A DNA stretch of 64,000 bases. It comes from Pseudonocardiaceae bacterium. GTDB taxonomy: Bacteria; Actinomycetota; Actinomycetes; Mycobacteriales; Pseudonocardiaceae. The position numbers and the translations under genes were made by a program. Under the pieces are notes generated by a model. It was not told the DNA's origin. It saw only the letters and a program-made list of their open reading frames with translations, and did not search any database. The stretch spans positions 36,080 to 100,079 of the forward strand of contig WHSY01000003.1 of NCBI GenBank assembly GCA_009379815.1. Reading direction: 5' to 3'. This document shows, piece by piece, positions 39,436-48,805 of the stretch; within the stretch, counting starts at the first letter, position 1, and the number at the start of each line of letters is the position of its first letter.

Positions 39436-40646
39436 CCGTTGGTGCTCCTACCGGGACGTTCCCACGGCAGCACGTCCAGCGCGGTCAGCGCCAGCGACAG
39501 CTCCACGCGGGTCGCGGTGGTCTCCGCGGCCCGCCCGATCAGGGACTCGACCCGCCGGAGCCGGTTGAGCACCGTGTTGCGGTGGCAGTAGAGCATCGCC
39601 GCCGTCGCCGACGGCGACCCGTCCGCGGCCAGCCACGCCCGAATCGTCTCCAGCATGAGATCGCGCTCGGCCTCGGGCAGCGCGAGCACCTCGCCGAGCA
39701 CGACCCGCACCAGGCGCTGTCCGAGGTCGGGCTGGGCCACCACCAGGGCGGCCGGCAGCGCGTCCTCGAGCAGCGCCGTTCCGGTGCACCCGAGCGGCAG
39801 GGTCGCCAGCGCGGTCCCCGCTTGCAGATGACCCTGCTGGACGTCGGCCAGCGCGTCGACCGCGGCTGAGACGCCGAGCCGCTCGTCGGAGAACTGCCGC
39901 AGGACGTCGGCCAGCACGTCGATGCCCTGACCGGCCAGCGAGACCACGCCGACGAGCTGGTCGGGCCACCGGTGCCACGCCGAGAGCATCCCCCGGGACC
40001 CCAACACCGCCTCGAGCCCCGGCAGCAGTGCGCCACCGCTGTCGGGCGCGGCCGCGACCACCACCCCGAAGCCGCCGTTGGTGGGTAGCCCGAGGGTGCG
40101 GCCGGCTTCCGCTGCCATCCCCGGTTCCCACCCCCGTCCGGAGAGCAAGCTTTCGAGGACCGCCCTGGTGCGCGCCGCGTCGGCTCGTGCCATCTCCTGC
40201 TCGGTGGTGCGGTACGCGCCGGCGACCTCCGAGGAGACCCGGTCCACCACTTCCCACACCGAGGTGGCCCTGTCGAGCACGGCATCGGTCGCCTCGGGGC
40301 CGGCCCGCCGCGCCTCGTCGGCCAGCTCGTCCCAGATCAGCCGGCCGCCGATCCGGAACGAGTGCAGCACGGTGTCGAGCGGCAGCCGCTGCTCGGCGCG
40401 CCGCCGGCCGGTGGCGCGGGGCGCGTCGAGCGGGTCGACGCCGGCCGGCACGGCGCCTGCCAACTGCTGCACCACCGTGAGGATGTTGTCGTGGCACGAT
40501 CGGCGCAGATCGGCGACCGGGACGCTGCCTGTCGTCCGGTAGCCGCCCTCCTGCTCGTGGATCGCGGCTACCAGCCGGTCGGCGAGTGTCTCGACCCGTG
40601 CCAGCAGGATCGTGTACAGCTCGCCCAGCACGTCGTGTCTCCCCAT
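39393..40646 (-). CDS. PucR/CdaR-family transcriptional regulator
   Basis: 417 residues. The C-terminal helix-turn-helix (PucR HTH_30 type: TAAMLYCHRNTVLNRLRRVESLIG, about residues 352-376) is the diagnostic part. The middle region (about 165-300) fits the GGDEF-like CdaR domain, and the N-terminal region is helical (RsbRD-like). No DNA-binding or effector specificity can be read. ATG 40646 follows a G-rich ribosome-like stretch; a GTG six bases upstream is the alternative. It overlaps meaB tail to tail by 43 bases and is divergent from the lipoprotein gene. Confidence 0.82.
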   Translation of the reverse strand: MGRHDVLGELYTILLARVETLADRLVAAIHEQEGGYRTTGSVPVADLRRSCHDNILTVVQQLAGAVPAGVDPLDAPRATGRRRAEQRLPLDTVLHSFRIGGRLIWDELADEARRAGPEATDAVLDRATSVWEVVDRVSSEVAGAYRTTEQEMARADAARTRAVLESLLSGRGWEPGMAAEAGRTLGLPTNGGFGVVVAAAPDSGGALLPGLEAVLGSRGMLSAWHRWPDQLVGVVSLAGQGIDVLADVLRQFSDERLGVSAAVDALADVQQGHLQAGTALATLPLGCTGTALLEDALPAALVVAQPDLGQRLVRVVLGEVLALPEAERDLMLETIRAWLAADGSPSATAAMLYCHRNTVLNRLRRVESLIGRAAETTATRVELSLALTALDVLPWERPGRSTNGHAPSSATRSSAAR

Positions 40647-40700
40647 GACCACCCCCGGTGCTCACACTGTTCCCGTTCGGTCAACGAGCGACCGCGACAC

Positions 40701-40720
40701 ACGGTGCGGTTGCACACCGT
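40701..40720. promoter_or_regulatory. Candidate operator upstream of the pucR-like gene
   Basis: ACGGTG (40701-40706) and CACCGT (40715-40720) form an inverted repeat in the divergent spacer, a plausible autoregulatory site. Weak evidence. Confidence 0.3.
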
Positions 40721-40774
40721 TCTTCCCTGAAAGCAGTGCGTTCGCCCATGGCGGGCGCCGGGTGTGGTCGACTG

Positions 40775-40780
40775 TAGGGT
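40775..40780 (+). promoter_or_regulatory. -10 element TAGGGT for leaderless lipoprotein gene
   Basis: TAGGGT ends six bases before the GTG at 40787. Confidence 0.6.
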
Positions 40781-40786
40781 GCTGCC

Positions 40787-41230
40787 GTGGTGCGTCGCGC
40801 AGCCCTCCTCCTCACGACCGCTGGTGCCGTGCTGCTCACCGCATGCGGCACCGAACCCCCACCGCCCGCCGGTGGTGGGGGCGCGCCCGAGGCCTCCGCG
40901 CCGCCCGAGGCCTCCGCCGGGGCGTCGGCCTCCGCTGCCGCGCCGAGCGGTGTCGCCCCGGAGCAGCCCGGTCGAACCGTGCGGCTGAGCTACTCGGGTG
41001 GTCAGGTCAGCGGGGACACCGGACGGGTGGCCGTCCCGCTCGGTTCGACGGTGTCGCTGGTCGTCAGCGGTGACCAGGCCGACGAGGTGCACCTGCACGG
41101 CTACGACCGCTACCTCGCCGTGCCGGCAGGCGGCAGCGCCACGCTGACCTTCACCGCGGACATCCCCGGCGTGTTCGAGGTCGAGCGCCACGATGCCGGG
41201 TTGCTTCTCACGCAACTCGAAGTCGGCTAG
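40787..41230 (+). CDS. Cupredoxin-like lipoprotein
   Basis: 147 residues: signal peptide with lipobox LLTAC (Cys20), a Pro/Ala/Ser-rich linker (about 23-60), then a beta-rich domain of about 85 residues. Its sequence (VRLSYSGGQVSGDTGRVAVPLGSTVSLVVSGDQADEVHLHGYD, then FTADIPGVFEVERHDAGLLLTQLEV) resembles the cupredoxin fold of EfeO-type and related lipoproteins. Histidines at HLHGYD and ERHDAG could bind copper, but the full type-1 set (Cys plus Met) is not evident. Role unknown. It shares its stop codon bases with the convergent marR gene. Confidence 0.8.
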   Translation: MVRRAALLLTTAGAVLLTACGTEPPPPAGGGGAPEASAPPEASAGASASAAAPSGVAPEQPGRTVRLSYSGGQVSGDTGRVAVPLGSTVSLVVSGDQADEVHLHGYDRYLAVPAGGSATLTFTADIPGVFEVERHDAGLLLTQLEVG

Positions 41231-41730
41231 GCGAAGTCGCCGGCAGCGCGCCGCACCTCGGTGAGGAGCTCGGTGAGCTGCTCGGTCTGCCGATCATCGA
41301 GCCCGACCAGGCCGAACTCGATCGCCGTCAGTGCCGTCGTCGCCTTGTCGAGGCGCTCCGTGCCTGCTTCCGTGATCGCCACGATGGTGGCCCGCCCATC
41401 GGTCGGGTGCGGTGTGCGCTCCACCAGCCCGTCGCCCTGCAGCCGGTCGACGATGTTGGTGACGCTCGTCGGGTGCAGCTGCAGGCGGTCACCCATGACG
41501 CGCATCGGGAGGCTGTGGCGCTGCGAGAAGCTCAGCAGCACCAGCGCCTCGTAGCGGGCGAAGGTCAGCCCGTGCGGCCGCAGCGCCCCGTCCACCGCAT
41601 GCTGCAAGATCTGCTGGACCCGCATCACGTTGGTGACCGCTGCCATGGTCGACGACGGCCCGATCCGCTGTGCCCACAGCTGTCCCGCCCGTTCGATCGG
41701 ATCGAACGGCAGCGGTCGGTGCGCGGGCAT
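41227..41730 (-). CDS. MarR-family transcriptional regulator
   Basis: 167 residues with a winged helix: LTFARYEALVLLSFSQRHSLPMRVMGDRLQLHPTSVTNIVDRLQGDGLVER followed by the wing HPTDGRATIVAIT. A typical MarR dimer regulator. The last codon lies in CTAG 41227-41230, which gives TAG stops to both this gene and the convergent lipoprotein gene. ATG 41730 is preceded at six bases by TACGGT. It is divergent from the thiamine-binding protein gene. Ligand and targets unknown. Confidence 0.9.
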   Translation of the reverse strand: MPAHRPLPFDPIERAGQLWAQRIGPSSTMAAVTNVMRVQQILQHAVDGALRPHGLTFARYEALVLLSFSQRHSLPMRVMGDRLQLHPTSVTNIVDRLQGDGLVERTPHPTDGRATIVAITEAGTERLDKATTALTAIEFGLVGLDDRQTEQLTELLTEVRRAAGDFA

Positions 41731-41736
41731 GGCGAT

Positions 41737-41742
41737 ACCGTA
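41737..41742 (-). promoter_or_regulatory. -10 element TACGGT for leaderless marR
   Basis: On the minus strand TACGGT ends six bases before the ATG at 41730. Confidence 0.55.
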
Positions 41743-41798
41743 GTCGTCGGGCCGACCCTCGGTGGCCGTGCCCGGTATGGGGCAGGCAGGCTGGCGGA

Positions 41799-42101
41799 AT
41801 GATTGTGGCATTCAGCGTCTCCCCCGCAGGCGGGGAATCCGGCAGCGTCGGTGTGGCGGTGGCCGAGGCCGTCCGCGTGGTGCGCGACTCCGGGCTGCCC
41901 TACGAGCTCAACTCCATGTTCACCCTCGTCGAGGGTGAGTGGGACGAGGTGATGGACGTCGTCAAGCGCGCGGTCCACGCGGCCGGGGCGGGTTCGTCCC
42001 GGACGAGCCTCGTGCTCAAGGCAGACATCCGTCCCGGCCACAGCGGTCAGCTGCGCGCCAAGGTAGACCGGGTGGAGCAGCAGCTCTCCGATTCGCCCTG
42101 A
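41799..42101 (+). CDS. MTH1187/YqgV-family thiamine-binding protein
   Basis: 100-residue ferredoxin-like protein of the MTH1187 (DUF77) family: MIVAFSVSPAG at the start, LPYELNSMFTLVEGEWDEVMDVVKRAV in the middle, and SSRTSLVLKADIRPG. Members of the family bind thiamine and form tetramers; the biological role is unclear. The start fits the family exactly. A CAGGCT hexamer lies six bases upstream, so it may be leaderless as well. Confidence 0.85.
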   Translation: MIVAFSVSPAGGESGSVGVAVAEAVRVVRDSGLPYELNSMFTLVEGEWDEVMDVVKRAVHAAGAGSSRTSLVLKADIRPGHSGQLRAKVDRVEQQLSDSP

Positions 42102-42212
42102 GCGCGTTCCGGAACCGGAACACGGTCGGCAGGACGCCTGCGGCCGGGTGCGGTTTCGATCGGCTGCGGTGGCGATCGGGCGCAGGTGTGACGAACGCCG
42201 CGCTGGCGGTAG

Positions 42213-42232
42213 ATAGTAGGACGTCCTACTAT
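42213..42232. promoter_or_regulatory. Perfect 20-bp palindrome upstream of icmA
   Basis: ATAGTAGGAC is followed at once by its exact reverse complement, 35 bases before the icmA start. The low-GC content and perfect symmetry mark it as a protein-binding site, most likely a dimeric repressor operator placed over the icmA promoter. Confidence 0.75.
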
Positions 42233-42267
42233 TTGAGCATCGACACCGTGGCGCCTTGGAGGCAGGT

Positions 42268-43995
42268 ATGACCGGCTACGACCCGCACCATTCCGACCCG
42301 CAGGCCGGCCGGGAGCGCTGGCAGCGTCGCTACGCCGAGGCGCAGGCCGCGGGCCGGGTCCGCGACGAGGACTTCACGACGATCTCCGGTGTCGAGCAGC
42401 AGCCGGTCTACGGCCCGCGCGACGGGGAGACGGTCGAGGGCTTCGAGCGCATCGGCTGGCCGGGGGAGTTCCCCTACACCCGGGGCCTGTACGCCACCGG
42501 CTACCGCGGTCGGCCGTGGACGATGCGGCAGTTCGCGGGCTTCGGCAACGCCAAGCAGACCAATGAGCGCTACAAGACGATCCTGCGCAACGGCGGCGGC
42601 GGGCTGTCCGTCGCCTTCGACATGCCGACGCTGATGGGGCGCGACTCCGACGAATCCCGCAGCCTCGGCGAGGTCGGGCACTGCGGGGTGGCGATCGACT
42701 CCGCGGCCGACATGGACATCCTCTTCGACGGCATCCCGCTCGAACAGGTCACGACCTCGATGACGATCTCCGGTCCCGCGGTGCCGGTGTTCTGCATGTA
42801 CCTGGTCGCCGCTGAAAGACAGGGTGCCGACGTCGGCAAGCTCGACGGCACGCTGCAGACCGACATCTACAAGGAGTACATCGCGCAGAAGGAGTGGCTG
42901 TTCGAGCCGGAGCCCCATCTACGGCTGATCGGCGACCTGATGGAGCACTGCGTCGAGAAGATCCCGGCCTACAAGCCGCTGTCGGTGTCCGGCTACCACA
43001 TCCGCGAGGCGGGGTCGACGGCCGCGCAGGAGCTCGCTTTCACGTTGGCCGACGGGTTCGGCTACGTGGAGCTGGGGCTGTCCCGCGGCCTGGACATCGA
43101 GACGTTCGCGCCGGGGCTGAGCTTCTTCTTCGACGCGCACATCGACTTCTTCGAGGAGATCGCCAAGTTCCGTGCGGCGCGGCGGATCTGGGCGCGCTGG
43201 CTGCGCGACGTGTATGGCGCCACGACGCAGCGGGCGCAGTGGCTGCGGTTCCACACCCAGACCGCGGGCGTCTCGCTGACCGCGCAGCAGCCCGACAACA
43301 ACGTCGTCCGCACCGCGGTCGAAGCCATGGCGGCGGTGCTGGGAGGGACGAACTCGCTGCACACCAACGCCCTCGACGAGGTGCTCGCGCTGCCCAGTGA
43401 GAACGCCGCGCAGATCGCGCTGCGTACCCAGCAGGTCATCGCCGAGGAGAGCGGGGTGACCAGCGTGGCCGACCCGCTCGGCGGGTCCTGGTATGTCGAG
43501 GCGCTGACCGACGAGATCGAGGCCGAGGCCGAACAGATCTTCGAACGGATCAAGGACCTGGCGCGGCTGGCGGTGCCGTCGGGCGAGCACCCGATCGGTG
43601 AGATGACCTCGGGGATCCTGCGAGGCGTCGAGGACGGCTGGTTCACCGGCGAGATCGCCGACTCGGCCTTCGTCTACCAGCAGGCGCTGGAGAAGGGCGA
43701 CAAGCGGATGGTCGGGGTGAACTGCTACACCGACTCCGTCGAGGACGACCTGGAGATCCTGCGGGTCAGTCACGAGATCGAGCGGGAGCAGAACCGGGAG
43801 CTCGCGCAGCGCCGGGAGCGTCGCGACGCCGCGGCCGTCGACCGCGCCCTGACCCGGATGGTCGAGGTGGCGAAGGGTGACGGCAACCTCATCGAGCCGA
43901 TGCTCGACGCGGTGCGTGCCGAGGCGACGCTCGGTGAGATCTGTGGGGCGCTGAAGGCCGAGTGGGGTGAGTACCGGGAGCCGGCCCGGTTCTGA
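42268..43995 (+). CDS. icmA: Isobutyryl-CoA mutase large subunit (B12-dependent, catalytic domain only)
   Basis: Interconverts isobutyryl-CoA and n-butyryl-CoA together with a small cobalamin-binding subunit (IcmB). The 575 residues cover only the TIM-barrel substrate domain; no DxHxxG cobalamin motif is present. The substrate-site fingerprint is Phe89 (TMRQFAGFG) and Gln207 (EYIAQKEWL), where methylmalonyl-CoA mutase has Tyr89 and Arg207; Phe plus Gln is the known mark of isobutyryl-CoA mutase. His244 is kept. ATG 42268 has GGAGG five bases upstream. No icmB is found in the window. A 20-bp palindrome precedes the gene. Confidence 0.88.
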   Translation: MTGYDPHHSDPQAGRERWQRRYAEAQAAGRVRDEDFTTISGVEQQPVYGPRDGETVEGFERIGWPGEFPYTRGLYATGYRGRPWTMRQFAGFGNAKQTNERYKTILRNGGGGLSVAFDMPTLMGRDSDESRSLGEVGHCGVAIDSAADMDILFDGIPLEQVTTSMTISGPAVPVFCMYLVAAERQGADVGKLDGTLQTDIYKEYIAQKEWLFEPEPHLRLIGDLMEHCVEKIPAYKPLSVSGYHIREAGSTAAQELAFTLADGFGYVELGLSRGLDIETFAPGLSFFFDAHIDFFEEIAKFRAARRIWARWLRDVYGATTQRAQWLRFHTQTAGVSLTAQQPDNNVVRTAVEAMAAVLGGTNSLHTNALDEVLALPSENAAQIALRTQQVIAEESGVTSVADPLGGSWYVEALTDEIEAEAEQIFERIKDLARLAVPSGEHPIGEMTSGILRGVEDGWFTGEIADSAFVYQQALEKGDKRMVGVNCYTDSVEDDLEILRVSHEIEREQNRELAQRRERRDAAAVDRALTRMVEVAKGDGNLIEPMLDAVRAEATLGEICGALKAEWGEYREPARF

Positions 43996-44012
43996 GTTCC
44001 GAGTTGCCGCCC

Positions 44013-44038
44013 CGCCCGGACGGGCCTGCGGCCGGGCG
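44013..44038 (+). terminator. Weak hairpin after icmA
   Basis: CGCCCGG (44013-44019) and CCGGGCG (44032-44038) could pair across a 12-base loop, between the icmA stop and the next start. Low confidence. Confidence 0.3.
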
Positions 44039-44041
44039 TGC

Positions 44042-44047
44042 CAGGAT
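44042..44047 (+). promoter_or_regulatory. -10-like element CAGGAT before the thioredoxin gene
   Basis: CAGGAT ends six bases before the GTG at 44054. A GGAGG also occurs but is only one base from the start, too near to act as a ribosome site. Confidence 0.4.
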
Positions 44048-44053
44048 GGAGGC

Positions 44054-45025
44054 GTGAGCAGGCCAGATCCACGTCAGACCGCAGCAGAGTCCGCCCCCGT
44101 CTCCGGCGCCGTCGACCTGTCCGCGCTCAAGGCGCGGGCCGACGCCGCAGGGCAACCTCAGCAGTCCGCGGGCGCCGGGCCCGCCCCGAGCGGGGGCAAC
44201 GGCCAGGTGGTGTTCGACGTCACGGAGCAGAACTTCCAGGCAGCGGTCGTCGAGCGCTCGATGCAGGTCCCGGTGGTCGTCGACCTCTGGGCGACCTGGT
44301 GCGAGCCGTGCAAACAGCTCTCGCCCACGCTGGAGAAGGTCGCCGCGGAAGGTGGGGGCAGCTGGCTGCTGGCGAAGGTCGACGTCGACGCCAACCCTCG
44401 CATCGCGCAGCTGTTCGGGGTGCAGTCGATCCCGACGGTCGTGGCGATCGCGAGCGGGCAGCCGGTCGAGGCGTTCCAGGGGGCCCAGCCCGAGCAGCAG
44501 GTGCGGCAGTGGATCACGACACTGCTCGACGGATACCGAGAGCAGCTCCCGGGCATCCGGGCCGCTGAGCAGGCTGCTGCCGGCGGCGAGCCCGAGGAGG
44601 CGGCGCAGGAGGCCGACGACCCCCGGTTCACCGCCGCAGAGCAGGCCCTCGACGCGGGGGACTACGACGCGGCTGCCGCGGCCTACCAGGAGATCCTCGA
44701 CGCCGAGCCTGCCAACGAGGAGGCCAAGGCGGCACTGTCGCAGGTGCGCTTCCAGGCCAGGGCCGACACGGCCGACCCCGGCGCGATCGCCAGGGCCGAC
44801 GAGCGCCCGGACGACGTCGACGCTCAGCTCGCCGCGGCTGACGCCGAGATCGCGGAGGCGCAGGTGGAGCGGGCCTTCGATCGTCTGGTCAGGACGGTGG
44901 GCAGGCTCAGCGGGTCCGATCGGGACCGGGTCCGGTCGCACCTCGTCGAGCTTTTCGAGCTGTTCCCGGCCGGAGACACGAGGGTGTCGACGGCACGCCG
45001 CTCGCTGGCCCGAGCGCTGTACTGA
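44054..45025 (+). CDS. Thioredoxin-domain protein with C-terminal TPR-like region (YbbN/CnoX type)
   Basis: 323 residues: a disordered N-terminal tail (1-about 50), a thioredoxin fold with the active site W82-C83-E84-P85-C86 and cis-Pro segment SIPTVVAI, then a helical repeat region (about 190-323, with [20 protein letters not shown]). This domain order is that of YbbN/CnoX, a chaperone-linked thioredoxin. The active-site cysteines are intact, unlike SxxC in E. coli YbbN. It corresponds to mycobacterial Rv1324 by position near glgB. Confidence 0.88.
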   Translation: MSRPDPRQTAAESAPVSGAVDLSALKARADAAGQPQQSAGAGPAPSGGNGQVVFDVTEQNFQAAVVERSMQVPVVVDLWATWCEPCKQLSPTLEKVAAEGGGSWLLAKVDVDANPRIAQLFGVQSIPTVVAIASGQPVEAFQGAQPEQQVRQWITTLLDGYREQLPGIRAAEQAAAGGEPEEAAQEADDPRFTAAEQALDAGDYDAAAAAYQEILDAEPANEEAKAALSQVRFQARADTADPGAIARADERPDDVDAQLAAADAEIAEAQVERAFDRLVRTVGRLSGSDRDRVRSHLVELFELFPAGDTRVSTARRSLARALY

Positions 45026-45066
45026 GCCGCGCGGCCACACTGCGGCCGGGAATCACAGGGCCGAGA

Positions 45067-46440
45067 TCATAGGCCGCAGGCCGCCACACCCCCGACGGTG
45101 CCGGCGCGGAACGTCGCCACCCGCTCGAAACCCGTGGAATCGCCCCGGCCGCGAGCATCGCGGGAGCCGTAGTCGAGTGCGAGCAGCACCCGGACCGCCT
45201 CGTCGAGATCACCGGGGGACAGGCTGAACCCCCGGTCGCGTCCCAGCAAGGCACCGCTGTAGCTGCCTGCCAGACACAGCGCGGTGCGACCGGCGCGCTC
45301 GCCCTCGATCGGCCTGCCCAGCCCGTCGAGCGCAGCCAGCCCGTAGCGTGAGGCCAGCAGCAGCCCCGTCGCGTAGTCCCCGACCTCGTTGTGCAGCCGG
45401 CGCAGCTCGTCGGAGCCGTTGACGGCGACGACGCCGGCGGTGGGGCACAACGCGGTGGGGCCCTGGTCGCCGGAGCAGTCCGGTGTCCGTGGCACGGGGC
45501 GAAGCCGCAGCGGTTGCCATTGCCCGCCGCGCTGCGCCACGATCCTGGCGAAGTAGGTGTTGAGATCGGGGGCCATCGAGCCCAGCAGCCGGTCGAACGG
45601 CAGGTCACCGCCGCTGGCCTGGTCGGCGATGCTGGTGAACCGCTCCTGGGTGAACGCGCGGTCGGCCATCGAGAAGCCCGCGCAGCGCCGCGGGCCCTGC
45701 TCGTAGCCGTCCTGGAACGACGACACGCGGTCGAAGCCGTTGCCGTGGGCGGCGGCGGCGCCCGCGGAGGTGCCCACCGGGTCCCGGAAGGTCACCAGCG
45801 CGCTGAGCGCGAGATCGAGCTCCTCACGGTCGATGCGCAGGTGCTCGGCGTTGCCGTCGGTCACCCACCGGACGAACGCTCCCGCGTAGCAGTCGGCCAT
45901 CGCCTCGGTGACCACAGTCGGGTACGCCTGCGAATAGACCTGCCGCAACTCGCGGTCGACCCCGAGCCGGTGGTGCACCGCATGGCCCATCTCGTGGGCC
46001 AGTACCACGACGACCGCCGCGTCCCCGAAGCGCTCGGCCAGCACCGGGAACAGCGCGGAACGGTCCCAGACGATCGCGTCGGCGAGGGCGCAGTAGTAGG
46101 CGTTGCCCTCGACCGCGCCGGGCTGCGCGACGCACGGTGGTGCTGCGGCGTCGAGGTCGGTGGTGTCCACCGAGTGGAAGCCGCCGCCGACGTCGGTCCA
46201 GGGCCGCGCGAAGGTCGCCTCGAAGGTCTGCCGCCAGTAGGACCGCAGGTCGAGCAGCGTCGCAGCGGCCAGCTGGTCGACCTCACCGCCGTCGCTGCCC
46301 TGGATGAACGAGGTGTCGATCGGCCCCCGCGCGACCTCCTCCGCGGCGGTGGCGTGCCCGGCGATGGTTCGCGCGCACCCGCCGAGGACCGTGACGGCGA
46401 GCAGCAGCGCGACGAGGCGGAACGCGGCGGTCACCGGCAC
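45067..46440 (-). CDS. Lipoprotein neutral zinc metallopeptidase
   Basis: 457 residues. Signal peptide with lipobox VLGGC (Cys22). A gluzincin-like HEMGH motif (His149-Glu150-His153 in VLAHEMGHAVHHRLG) and TEAMADCYAGAFVRW, which may give the third zinc ligand, match the putative neutral zinc metallopeptidase family. Several Cys in the C-terminal half may form disulphides in the exported domain. Target unknown. It is transcribed after glgB on the same strand with an 18-base gap, possibly the last gene of that unit. Confidence 0.85.
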   Translation of the reverse strand: MPVTAAFRLVALLLAVTVLGGCARTIAGHATAAEEVARGPIDTSFIQGSDGGEVDQLAAATLLDLRSYWRQTFEATFARPWTDVGGGFHSVDTTDLDAAAPPCVAQPGAVEGNAYYCALADAIVWDRSALFPVLAERFGDAAVVVVLAHEMGHAVHHRLGVDRELRQVYSQAYPTVVTEAMADCYAGAFVRWVTDGNAEHLRIDREELDLALSALVTFRDPVGTSAGAAAAHGNGFDRVSSFQDGYEQGPRRCAGFSMADRAFTQERFTSIADQASGGDLPFDRLLGSMAPDLNTYFARIVAQRGGQWQPLRLRPVPRTPDCSGDQGPTALCPTAGVVAVNGSDELRRLHNEVGDYATGLLLASRYGLAALDGLGRPIEGERAGRTALCLAGSYSGALLGRDRGFSLSPGDLDEAVRVLLALDYGSRDARGRGDSTGFERVATFRAGTVGGVAACGL

Positions 46441-46458
46441 AGCGTCCCATCCCCGGTG

Positions 46459-48660
46459 TCATGGGTCTTCCGGCGCCAGCCAGATCACCCCGGCCGGGGG
46501 CAGCCGCAGCACCGCGGAGGCGGGACGGCCGTGCCGCGGCACCTTCTCCGCGACCACCTCGCCGAGGTTGCCCACCCCGGACCCGCCGTAGAGCTCGGAG
46601 TCGGTGTTGAGCACCTCGCGCCAGCGCCCGGTGCGCGGCAGCCCCGCCCGGTAACCCTCGTGCGGCATGCCGGAGAAGTTCGCCACGCAGGCCAGCATCG
46701 ACCCGTCACTGCCGTGACGCAGGAAGCTGACCACGTTGCCTGCGGCGTCGTTGGCGTCGATCCACTCGAACCCGGCGGGCGAGGTGTCCTGCGTGTAGAG
46801 CGCGGGGTGCGAGCGGTAGGCGGCGTTGAGGTCGCCCACCATCCGCATGACGCCACCGTGGCGCGGGTGCTGCGTCAGCCCCCACTCCAGCGAGCGGCCC
46901 TCGGCCCACTCGCCGGGCTGGCCGAACTCGCCGCCCATGAACAGCAGCTGCTTGCCCGGGTGGGCCCACATGTAGGCCAGCAGGGCACGCAGGTTCGCGG
47001 CCTTGTTCCAGTCGTCGCCGGGCATGCGGCCCCACAGCGAGCCCTTGCCGTGCACCACCTCGTCGTGCGACAGCGGTAGCACGTAGCGCTCGCTGAAGGC
47101 GTAGACCAGCGAGAAGGTCAGCTCGTTGTGGTGGTAGGTCCGGTGGATCGGATCTCGCCCGACGTAGCCGAGCGTGTCGTGCATCCAGCCCATGTTCCAC
47201 TTGAAGCCGAATCCCAGCCCGCCCAGGTGCGTCGGCCGGGTCACCCCCGCCCAGGCCGTGGACTCCTCGGCGATGGTCAGCGCGCCGGGGTGGTGGCTGC
47301 CGATCGTGGCGTTGACCTCCTGCAGGAACGCCACCGCGTCGATGTTCTCCCGTCCACCGTGGACGTTGGGCAGCCACTCGCCCTCGTTGCGCGAGTAGTC
47401 CAGGTAGACCATCGAGGCCACGGCGTCGACCCGCAGCCCGTCGACGTGGAACTCCTCGATCCAGTACAGCGCGTTGGCGACGAGGAAGTTGCGCACCTCC
47501 GCCCGCCCGAAGTCGAAGATCAGCGTGCCCCAGTCCGGGTGCTCGCCTCGCCGCGGATCGGCGTGCTCGTAACAGGGTGCACCGTCGAAGTTGGCCAGCG
47601 CCCAAGCGTCGCGCGGGAAGTGCGCCGGCACCCAGTCGATTATCACGCCGATCCCCGCGTCGTGCAGGGTGTCCACGAAGTACCGGAAGTCGTCCGGCGC
47701 GCCGTACCGCGAGGTCGGGGCGTAGTAGGAGGTGACCTGGTAACCCCAGGAGCCACCGAAGGGGTGTTCGGCCACCGGCAGCAGCTCGACGTGGGTGAAC
47801 CCGGTCGATGCCAGGTGGCCGACGAGCTGGTGTGCCAGCTCCCGGTAGCCCAGACCCTGTTTCCACGAGCCCAGGTGCAGCTCGTAGACGCTCATCGGCT
47901 CGGCGGTCCAGTCCGTGTCCTGCCGCCGCGCCAGCCAGTCCGCGTCGCCCCATGCGTAGTCCGATGCGGACACCACGGAGGCGGTGCCCGGCGGGACCTC
48001 GGCGGCGAACGCCATCGGATCGGCTTTCTCGTGCCAGGCGTCGTCGGACCCCAGCATCCGGAACTTGTAGCGGGTGCCGAGCCCGACGCCGGGCAGGAAC
48101 ACCTCCCAGACACCCGAGGAGCCCAGCGAACGCAGCGGCGTCGTGACACCGGACCAGCCGTCGAAGTCGCCACAGACCCGCACACCACGGGCGTTCGGCG
48201 CCCACACCGCGAAGGAGGTGCCGTCCACCTGGCCCGACGGTGTGGCGTAGGAACGGGGAATGGCGCCGAGTACCTCCCACAGCCGCTCGTGGCGGCCCTC
48301 ACCGATGAGGTGCCGGTCGACCTCCTCGACGGTGGGCAGCCAGCGGTACGGGTCGTCGGTGGTCTCGACGTGGTCGCCGTACCGGACCCGCAGCCGGTAG
48401 TCGGCAGGCGGGCCGGCGACCACCCCGTGGAACAGGCCCTCGGGCGAGCGCTGCAGCGGGTGCTCGGTGCCGTCGAGCAGCACGGCGACGACGTCGGCCT
48501 GCGGTCGCAGCACGCGGACCACCGTGCCCTCGGGGTGCGGGTGCGCGCCGAGCACCGAATGGGGCTCGTGGTGCGAGCCCTCGAGCAGCCGGCGGACCTC
48601 CTCCGGAGCAGGCGCCGTGCCGTCGGGTTTGCCTTGCTTGTCGTGCGCAGCGGCGTGCAC
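46459..48660 (-). CDS. glgB: 1,4-alpha-glucan branching enzyme
   Basis: Forms alpha-1,6 branches in alpha-glucan. 733 residues: an N-terminal CBM48 module pair (about 20-230), a GH13_9 catalytic barrel with nucleophile Asp in [18 protein letters not shown], acid Glu in [11 protein letters not shown], and Asp in [14 protein letters not shown], then a C-terminal beta domain. GTG 48660 has GGAGG nine bases upstream. It works with GlgE (57999) to build the branched glucan and with GlgP (60099), which degrades it. Confidence 0.96.
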   Translation of the reverse strand: MHAAAHDKQGKPDGTAPAPEEVRRLLEGSHHEPHSVLGAHPHPEGTVVRVLRPQADVVAVLLDGTEHPLQRSPEGLFHGVVAGPPADYRLRVRYGDHVETTDDPYRWLPTVEEVDRHLIGEGRHERLWEVLGAIPRSYATPSGQVDGTSFAVWAPNARGVRVCGDFDGWSGVTTPLRSLGSSGVWEVFLPGVGLGTRYKFRMLGSDDAWHEKADPMAFAAEVPPGTASVVSASDYAWGDADWLARRQDTDWTAEPMSVYELHLGSWKQGLGYRELAHQLVGHLASTGFTHVELLPVAEHPFGGSWGYQVTSYYAPTSRYGAPDDFRYFVDTLHDAGIGVIIDWVPAHFPRDAWALANFDGAPCYEHADPRRGEHPDWGTLIFDFGRAEVRNFLVANALYWIEEFHVDGLRVDAVASMVYLDYSRNEGEWLPNVHGGRENIDAVAFLQEVNATIGSHHPGALTIAEESTAWAGVTRPTHLGGLGFGFKWNMGWMHDTLGYVGRDPIHRTYHHNELTFSLVYAFSERYVLPLSHDEVVHGKGSLWGRMPGDDWNKAANLRALLAYMWAHPGKQLLFMGGEFGQPGEWAEGRSLEWGLTQHPRHGGVMRMVGDLNAAYRSHPALYTQDTSPAGFEWIDANDAAGNVVSFLRHGSDGSMLACVANFSGMPHEGYRAGLPRTGRWREVLNTDSELYGGSGVGNLGEVVAEKVPRHGRPASAVLRLPPAGVIWLAPEDP

Positions 48661-48805
48661 GGGTCGTCCTCCATCGCACGAGGCGGTCAGTCGCGGCCCC
48701 CAGTGTGACGCGCGAGCCGGGCTGCCGCTGATCGGCCCGGCCCGCGACAGCGAGCGCTGCCACCCACTCGGCGGTTGGCCGCTGTCAGGGTGCGAGAGGT
48801 ATCGC

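Noticed and set aside
42268..43995. Methylmalonyl-CoA mutase subunit
   Set aside because: The substrate-site residues are Phe89 and Gln207, not Tyr and Arg, and there is no cobalamin domain, which fits isobutyryl-CoA mutase large subunit.
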